NCBI GenBank assembly: GCA_963971305.1
Contig: OZ020307.1
Coordinates: 52,821,702-52,885,701, forward strand
DNA: 64,000 nucleotides
From: Arcuatula senhousia
Taxonomy: Eukaryota > Mollusca > Bivalvia > Mytilida > Mytilidae
Direction: 5' to 3'
Part shown: positions 24,301-33,300 of the stretch, one piece after another
Numbering within the stretch: position 1 is the stretch's first letter
How the letters are laid out: each line of letters opens with the position of its first letter
The notes under the pieces: generated by a model
The model's input: the letters and a program-made list of their open reading frames with translations, nothing else
Told to the model about the DNA's origin: nothing
The model's database searches: none
Position numbers and translations under genes: made by a program

Positions 24301-27300
24301 TGCATACAGCATTTGTCAAAATCTTATAACCAACACTTTCAAGATAATTTTTTTTATTATATAGATATAGGTGAAATATCGTGATTTCCGAGTTAAATAA
24401 ATTTCTATATTTTCACGGAGTTAATTACAGGATTTATCTAACTCGCGTGTGAATTTATCTAACCCTCGTGAAGTTTCCGGCGAAAAATATGTAACATAGA
24501 TTAGTGCGCAATACACAATAATCTTTTTTTACCCCTCAATGTCTTTTTCTAGTAAACAGTAACAACTTTTAATGGTGTAAATAGTTTGCAGAAGTTGTAT
24601 CTGTGTTCTATATCAAGTTCTTGCAGAAGTTGTATCTGTGTTCTATATCATGTTCTTCTTATTGATTGATATTGACAGAATAGTACTTCATGCACTTTCT
24701 TTGCATTTGATCACTAAAGTCACAGTTTTAGTGAGTGTGCTGCTTATATTCATCTTAGGATTCAGCCATCAGTTTTGAAAGGTTAAATTAGCAAATGTTG
24801 CAAAATATGGTGCATCTATAAAAGCAAAATGACAAATAAAAATTATTAACATCCAATATTACTTAAAACTTTATGTTTTTACATAAGCTATCTTTTAAGT
24901 AAATTACTGGTAAGTTTGGAGTAAAATATATTTAAATTTTACGATTTTGTAGAAAAAATATAATTTTGAAAGGGGCATAACTCTGCACCACAATTATACA
25001 AAATTAGAGCATTGCCGACGGGGATGAAAAGATTGATCAATTTGGATTAAAAACTTGTTCAATTTAACAAATACACTGATTGACAGTTATGGCTTGGTAC
25101 TAATCACAGTTAATTACCTATAGTTCTCACCTGGGGCCATTAATTAGACAGGATGTTTGGTGGATAAATGAAGCCATATACGGTCACACTTACTAATTGG
25201 CTTGGGTTAAACAGCTATAATTAAATGACTCAAGGGACATTTAAAGGGAAGAAAAAGGGACACAGGGGCGCCCATAGAGGGCAGAGGGGCACACTGTAAA
25301 GGGGGCAGGGCGCAGCGCCCCTCTATTTTAGTCTAGCTAGGACACTGCAATTCATCAATCAATTACATATTTAGTTTTCATTATTTTGATGATCTATTAG
25401 TCACGTTTTTTAAATTATCTATATAATAAATAGTATAAATAATTAAACATAATAAACATAATAAATTAGTTTTCCAATATTTACAACAATAATAATTATA
25501 GTATAACTAATGAGGGGTGACGAATATCAATTTTAATGTCACTCGTGTCGAATAACGCCAGGATTCAACAAGTGCACGGAACTTGTTCCGTGCACGAGTT
25601 GAATCCCATAGCGTTATTGGAGACTCGTGACATTAAAATTGATATTCACCACCCCTCATTAGTTATACTATAATTATTATTATAATTTATTATGTTATAA
25701 TACTATAATTATTATTATAATTTATTATGTTTGTATTATATACCTTGAACAAGTTCAAAATTTACTTCTATTTAACAAAATTTGTAGGTAGAAATTATTG
25801 TAGGGAGTAGGTTTGCACTCAAAACTTTTTATACCCCATCTATGAAAGTGCTACCTATTCTTCCATAGTGAAAGTAGTTTACTCAGTTTACTTTTAATAT
25901 CTGATAGTTTCACATGTTAATTTTACAGGAAGAGTGTTTGTATTTGCTGGAGCCAAAGAAGATGAAGTGTTCCAGATATTAGACAGGAGACTTTGGGATG
26001 ATCCTACATCTGTAAGTTTTGTAACAGTGTTATGTGTTAAGATATGGACCCTATACATAAGCAACAGAAAACAGGATGACAAGCTGTCAAAATTTACAGA
26101 TTATCTTGAGTCATTGTCACAGAACTTAAATTTTAATGCTTTTAGCTTTTTAGCATTTAGACTACATGTGGGTTGAAGTAGATTTTAACATGGGTGTTTA
26201 TTATTTTTTTTCATTTAGATTTTAGCTATGTTACGGGAAAATATATATATATAAACAATAATAAAATTGCAAGTTACAAAACATGGGCAGCCATGAATTA
26301 TTTCTGTATTATTCACAAATAGGATGATGTCATTTCTCAACCAGTTTTGTCTCAGCACATCGAGTTTTTAAGTCGGTGTAATCTTTCTATTCATCCATCA
26401 CACTTGGGTTATCTTACAAAAAAAAACAATTCTTAGGAAACTATCATTACCATCATACTGGTCATTATTAAATTTTGTACAATTCTTTGAATGAGAAATT
26501 AAAAAAACATTGTCTTTTTGTATTTTTTTTAAACAGGAAGTGAGATTATCTGCAGCCAAAGCTCTTACAGCATTAGGAATGTTTTCTAAAGCCTCTGAAA
26601 AAGTAGAAAAGTAAGTTTATATACACATACCGGTATATAGAATCATTGGTTCATTATGCATAACAACCAACCTGCACGCATTTAACAAAATGAATGCAAC
26701 TTCACTACCAAATAATCTAAACCAAATGCAACAAATAAGCAAGATCCAGCATGAGGGAACTACAATCACTCCAAGCAACACACATGTCAAGTTCAATAAT
26801 TTTTATTACTACTATAGATACAAATGTAGGTGAATTGAGTCTTATATTTTCTTATACAATTACCTATTAAGAATTTTTATATTGAATTTATAATAAGCGT
26901 TGGATTTATTGCCATTTACATTTTTGCCTGGCAGAAATTATGCAGTTGATTAATAAGAAAAATATTTATTGAAATCTCTATATTTGTGTTGCTAAGAATG
27001 ATAATGCACATTGCACAATAACATGAAAAAGATTTTTAGCCACATTTCACGCAGCGAAAAATATGGGTTATAAAATGATGAATGTCAGGCTGCGGACAGG
27101 CAAGAAATTTCGTAACAGTTTTCTTAGCAACTACTAATCACTGCCACTTGATATATGGTATACAGCATCGGGAAAGAATCCCATGGTGTGGAAATTTATT
27201 TCAGGTCTGTCACTTACATACTTCCTGTTTAATGATATCCGGCCATTTTTGACTTTGATGGATTTTTGTAAGAATGATTTAAGATGAGACAATAACAAAC

Positions 27301-30300
27301 ATTTTACACCTTTATTTTTAGGAATTTAGAAGACCCAGATGAAGATACACGGAGTCAAGCTGTCATATCTGTTGTAAGTTGGCTAGTTAAAAGCTGTTTA
27401 AGGGCACACTGGCAAACTGCTAACTGGAAAGGGATTTATAAAAGCATTAATAAAAGGGGTATTAATTTTTATACGACCACAAAAAATTTGCGGACGTATT
27501 ATGGTATGATGCTGTCGTTGTCGTCGTGGTCGTCGTCGTCGTCGATGTCTGTTAACTTCTAGTGTTTCCACAATAACTTTAGTTCCAGTTATGCGATTGC
27601 TATGAAACTTGACAATGATGTTCCTTACCATAAAAGGATGAATGGGATTGATTTTGTGGGTCCCCCCATTTTTCGTTTAGAAATTAGGGGCCAAAAAAGG
27701 GCCAAAAATACTACTTTTTTGTTTGTTTCCACAATAACTTTAGTTCTAGTTATCCGATTGCTATGAAATTTGACAGTGATGTTCCTTACCATACGAAGAT
27801 GATTGGGATTGATTTTGGGGGTCCCCCCTTCTTTTGTTACGAAATTAGGGGTTCAAAAGGGGCAAAAAATTCAAATATTTTACTTGTTTCCACCATAACT
27901 TTGGTCCTAGATGGCCTATTGCTGTGAAATTTGTCAAGAATGTTTCTTACAATAAAAGAATGAACTTGAGGAATTTTTGTGCCCCCTTTTTCCTGTTTTG
28001 TAATTAGGGGCCAAATAAAAACTCAATTTTGAGTTGGAGAATACATCAAAGCTTTAAATTATCCGTCTAAATTTCAAAATTGTCTTAAAGGCATATTGTC
28101 TACGGCAAACTCATTTTTTTTACCCCTCAATTTTTTGGTGTCAATTAGACCGAAATGCAATAAAATGAATATTGAAAAACAAATTTGCTACAAATTTTGC
28201 CTCAAAAGTAGTTTATTTTGATCAAAATAGCTCGACAATATTGATTGATATTTTATTTACCTGCACTACGTCACATTGACACAGATTTAGACTGAGTAGT
28301 TTTAACACGGACACTAAGCAGAATCTCGAGTTTTGTCCCCGAATACATTGATATGTTGAAAAAATACCGATATTTTTCGTGTTTACCTTTTAAATAACAT
28401 TCAAAAATTAATACAGGCAATAATTGTCAGTTTTATTCATTAAGTAGCTCTAATATTCGGTTGCCGTTTAAATTTTCTTCCGAGCTAAAACTTCGAGAAA
28501 CAGATTATGCACCACGTGCAAGAACTATTGAAGTTTTCAATCAAAGAAAGTCTAGTGCGCATGCTTACAGCTCATCTACATCTCATGAATATGAATTTTT
28601 GTAAAGCTTTACAAATATTATTTATTTTTCAATTTTTGAAGTAATAAAGAACCCGAGTGGTATTTTGAAAGTTTGTATCTTTCTAAATAAACAAAACGAA
28701 TAGTCTGACGACTTTTTTTTGGTTTTACAAAAAAATATTTTTTCGTAGACAATATGCCTTTAACCCTAAGGTTCTTCCGACCCCATACATAGGTTGAATA
28801 TCTTAGTAATAATTTGGTTCCCCAATTTGGTATTTTTGGTTATACTGTTCTATGCTCTTCATATTCATACAGTGTTTGGCATTTTCAATATTTTTGGTAG
28901 AGCGCCTCTGATGAGTCTTGAATAGACGAAACGCGGGTCAGGCGTAGCAAAATTTATTGTCTGGAACTTTGTTGTCATTTGTATTTATTTGTGGTCCGAT
29001 TTTGAAATTTTTGTTTGCATGTTTGTTCTTGTCAAATAGCGGATACAAAATTAAGAATTAATTTTTGCGAACCCCCCCTTTTCCCCATATTACGTAATTA
29101 GGGGCCAAATGGGGCCAAAATCGAAACTTTTTTATTTGTGGTCCCGATTTTGAAAAAAAATTTTGCAAGTTTATTCTTGTCAGGTAGCGAATCCAAATTT
29201 GAGAATTAAGTTTTGCGACCATCCTTTTTTTCACTTGTTTTGTAATTAGGGGCCAAAAGGGGCTGTAATCAAAACTTTTTTATTTCTGGTTTGTTTTTGA
29301 AATTTTTTTTTGCAAGTTTATTTTTGTCAAGTAGCGAATTCAAATTTGAGAATTTATTTTTGCGACCCCACCCCTTTTTCACCTGTTACGTAATAAGGGG
29401 CCAAAAGGGGCCGAAATGGAAACTTTTTTAATTTCTTGTCAGATTTTGACAATTTTTTTGCAAGTTTATTCTTGTCAAGTAGCAGATATATTTTTGTGTC
29501 CCCTTTTTTTTCTGTTATATAATTAGGGACCAAAAGGGGCCAAAATCGTAACTTTTTTATTTCTTGTCAGATTAAGAAATTCTAAATTTAAGAATAAATT
29601 TTTGCGACCCCCACCTTTTTTTCGCTCATTACCCAAGGGACTGTAATCATAATTTCATTTTCGATTTTTTATTTTTTCCCCCAAACATTATTCTTTTCAA
29701 GAGTAGAATACAAAATTGGAAATTTATATTTTTACCCCCTGGGTCGAAAGTCCATCAGAGAAGCATGTGTCAAAAACCTTTGTCAGTCCACCATGGGCTG
29801 CATGTGTCCAGAGCAATAGACTATCCATATTGGGCCTAAAACGTACAGGGTTCAACATGATGCGGTCGTATCATGCTGCGCTCGGCGAAGCTTTTTATTG
29901 TGGTTTTTTGTGGGCTGCCTTTACCCATGAAAATGAGGTTGATAAATTAATTTTGTCTTCTCATCAGATGTGACATAATGAAATCATTGTCATTATTATT
30001 AGTCGGGGTATCATTTCCCATCTACTAACCCCTAGCTTCGACCCATCTCCCATCTCTCCCCTTCAACCCCTCTTCTCCCACCTCCCTTTTTAGCTGTCAG
30101 ACTCCTCTTAAAGTGTAAGTTCACGATTTTTTCAAAATTTGTACATTGAAAGACTATCATATAAAAATAACTTTGGTGAAATTCCTAGCGCTCCAATATG
30201 CATAGTTAGGATAAAATTGGCTTTTGAAAGTAAAAAAATTCTATCCATGCAGGGTCACATGATTTGTACTAGATGGCACTGCTCAAAGTCTGAATGTTGC

Positions 30301-33300
30301 ATCCTATACCCATGTGGTATTTACGGATGTGTACCACAACGGAAAATTTGAAATAATTATAATTAAGTCGGGAATGATAAAATAAAAGTCAGTCTAATGA
30401 TTGATTGTGAGACGTTTAAGAATGGTACCAATTGTTAAGTTCAGAAGTATAATTCGTAGAAAAATATAGAATTTTAAAATATTTTTTTTTTATTGGCCGT
30501 ACAGACATTTTCGGAAAATATGTATTTCAATTTTCAGTGTGTAGAATTGCCCTATACTATTTCTTTTATACATTCTGTTTAAAATTCATGGTTCCCTGAC
30601 ACCCTACTGGGATTACGTTGTATGATTTGTTTGAAGTGATATTATGATAATTAGTTCTTCCTTGCAAACCATCGCACCACAGGGGCTTACTTATCGTTTT
30701 CTGTGTATAAGACTTTATTCCCTTCTACAAGCCACTGGCACAACAGGGGTTCACCTGCCGTTTCCTGTGTATGTTTAGTACCCCTGTGCAAACTATCGGC
30801 ACCACAGGGGTTTAATATTGTTTCCTGTGTATTAGAAGTTGACATTTACCTGGTTGGAATGGGTTCTAGAACACTTTCTTTTAACGAAAATCAACCCCTT
30901 TGGTCCGCCAGTGTCGTTTGAACATTGAAGTGCGAAAATGTTAATAACATACCCTTTCTAATTAAAAACATATAAAAACAATAAATTGTAGGAATCTTTT
31001 TTTTGTCTTGCAAATAATTATGTAGTTAATTAATTGTTTTTCCAACACTTCAAAAGCGAAAAAAAAGTGGGAACTAGAATTCTTTAAACACATTTTTAAT
31101 TTGGGTACTAGTATTACACAAACCATGCACGATGTAGCACCACGCTTTGGCTGATTGATAATTGTAAGAGAAAGGTAGTCATGGAGTGAACAGGTGATAT
31201 TGACACCTGCTGATTAATTATACCGTATACTGATTAAGAAATTATTAAAAGATGTGCCGGTCGAAATTCTTAAAATCGAGCTGTGTTGGGTGTGTCTAAA
31301 GTGGGTTGAGTGCTGCAAGGAAATCTTTGATTGGAGGAGCACCTTAATTGATCTATGATATCTGTCAATTATACCTGTAATTAACCAACGGGGCGTGGCA
31401 GATCGTCCATGGTTAATGATCGTAAAGGTTAATGATTTTAATTGACACCTGTGTATTCATCTTAAATATTTGAAAAAGGATTGAAAACTAGGGCTACTGT
31501 GTCAATAAATATTTCAGATTATTTACTATTTGGAATTATAATTAATTACTTTAAAACAATTTAAGGTTTAAGTAAACTATTATCTTGCTATTTCGATAAA
31601 AAAAACGCGGGATAAAAAAAATTATCAATGCCAAGTTATTCATATTTCAAATCATTATTATGATCGACAACATCGGTCTTATGTTACAAATATCGTCAAT
31701 TGGTTAATGTATTTATCATTGGAGATGTGACGTCACATCTCCAATTGAGCTATCCCATAATTCATCATTGTTCATAGCATGGATGCACTCATATGGTCTT
31801 GTGTATTTGAATAAAATTACGAATATCTTTCTTAATATATCGTTTTCAATGCCCAAACCGGGCATGATGCCTACTATCATTATAATAAATTAAATAAACT
31901 AATAACTCAAAAATCGCGAACTTACACTTTAATGAATTCTGTTTTAATCATTCCATCAGTATGCTTAAATGATATTCAAATTAGAAGTAATTGTTTCTTT
32001 TCCATACAGGGCACACTTGGCATGAAGAATGAAAGGATTATAAGAATCTTATTGGAAATGTTAGAGTTAGACTCTAGTGACTATGTTAGATTAATGGTAA
32101 GTATACATGTATTAAGACCTTGCTTAAAAACTTTTTGTCCTGAAATACTAGGGCATGTAATCTTAAGTATCCACCCTTTTCACAAATATCGCTTGAGGCT
32201 GTGAAGAAATGGAAAAGCTGAATATTGCTTTTGTTCAGAATTACATCCAATGGTAACTTGATTATAAAAAAATGTCATTCACTAAGGGCTAACTAAAACA
32301 TCCACTGTAACAACTATTAACCTAGGTTAAAATAAAGTTTAACATGTATGTTCTAAATGTACACCTATTTATAAATAGTGTATGTTATTAATCCATACAA
32401 AACTTTCTCATTTATTTTTAATCCTGGGGAAAATTTTTCCTAGAGCACCGTAGAAATACAGAGACTATCAAAAGATAAAAATCTATGATTAAATCCATTA
32501 ATATATAGAATGAAAGTGAGCTTATCATTGTACCAGTAGTTAAGAAATAAAATGTCTACTTTTAAGATTTAGATGTGAATTTTGATTTACATTTTCACTT
32601 TTTCTTAAAGGTGATGAGAACTTTTGTAACATTGAAGATGGTAGATAAGCGAGTCATGAGAGGTCTACGAGAGCGTGAACGGGCAGATGGACCATTGGCA
32701 AGGTAGAATTCTAAATTATTACAACAAGACACCAATGTGCTCAGCAAACAATTTTACATGCATCTTGTTTGTATTTTCCATATAAAACTTTTCAAAGGCA
32801 CTCTAGCGAAAAAGAAAGGTACTTATTAAACAAAATGGATTGAGTTGAAGCTGATTTCTTTAGAAAAGCATTTCAGGTCTTTATGAGATCTTGTACCCTA
32901 ACACTGTAATACGCTCCCGAAGGGAGCGATAATGGTAGAAATGTCAAAATTTTAGTTGTACTATGAGCTGAATTTTCCTTCAATGTCCGGTTAGCACGCG
33001 CTTGTTTTCCCGAACTTTCTGCGTGTTTTTAACGTTTTTATCTATGAAAATTTCAGACGTCATTAAACGTTCACGTAGCCCACAAGAAAAGCTAGTTTGT
33101 TTTTATTTTCGGACCAAAAAAAAAATAAAATAATTGAAACTTCAGGAGCGTAAAAGGTTTTACCTGCCTCACATAAACCAAACACATATGTTGGAAGAAA
33201 GCAAAGAATTGACATATCTATAATTCCAAAAACTAATGCAAAACGGTTACACTGAAACAAAAGTATAACACACCCCAAAAAAAATAAAGGAAGGGGCAAT

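Larger units (their letters stand above)
27471..29871 (+). mobile_element. Family 4 repeat, interrupted
   Basis: Begins with hairpin 27471-27499 (13-base arms ATACGACCACAAA and TTTGCGGACGTAT, triloop AAA), then a GTCGTCGTCGTCG tract and tandem units with AATTAGGGGCCAAAAGGGG. It ends near TGCGGTCGTAT (29861-29871), the inverse of its start with one mismatch, followed by a GCTGCGC TCG GCGAAGC hairpin. It is broken by family 7 sequence at about 28041-28986. Related minus-strand fragments lie at 55028-55215 and 63896-64000. Confidence 0.8.
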
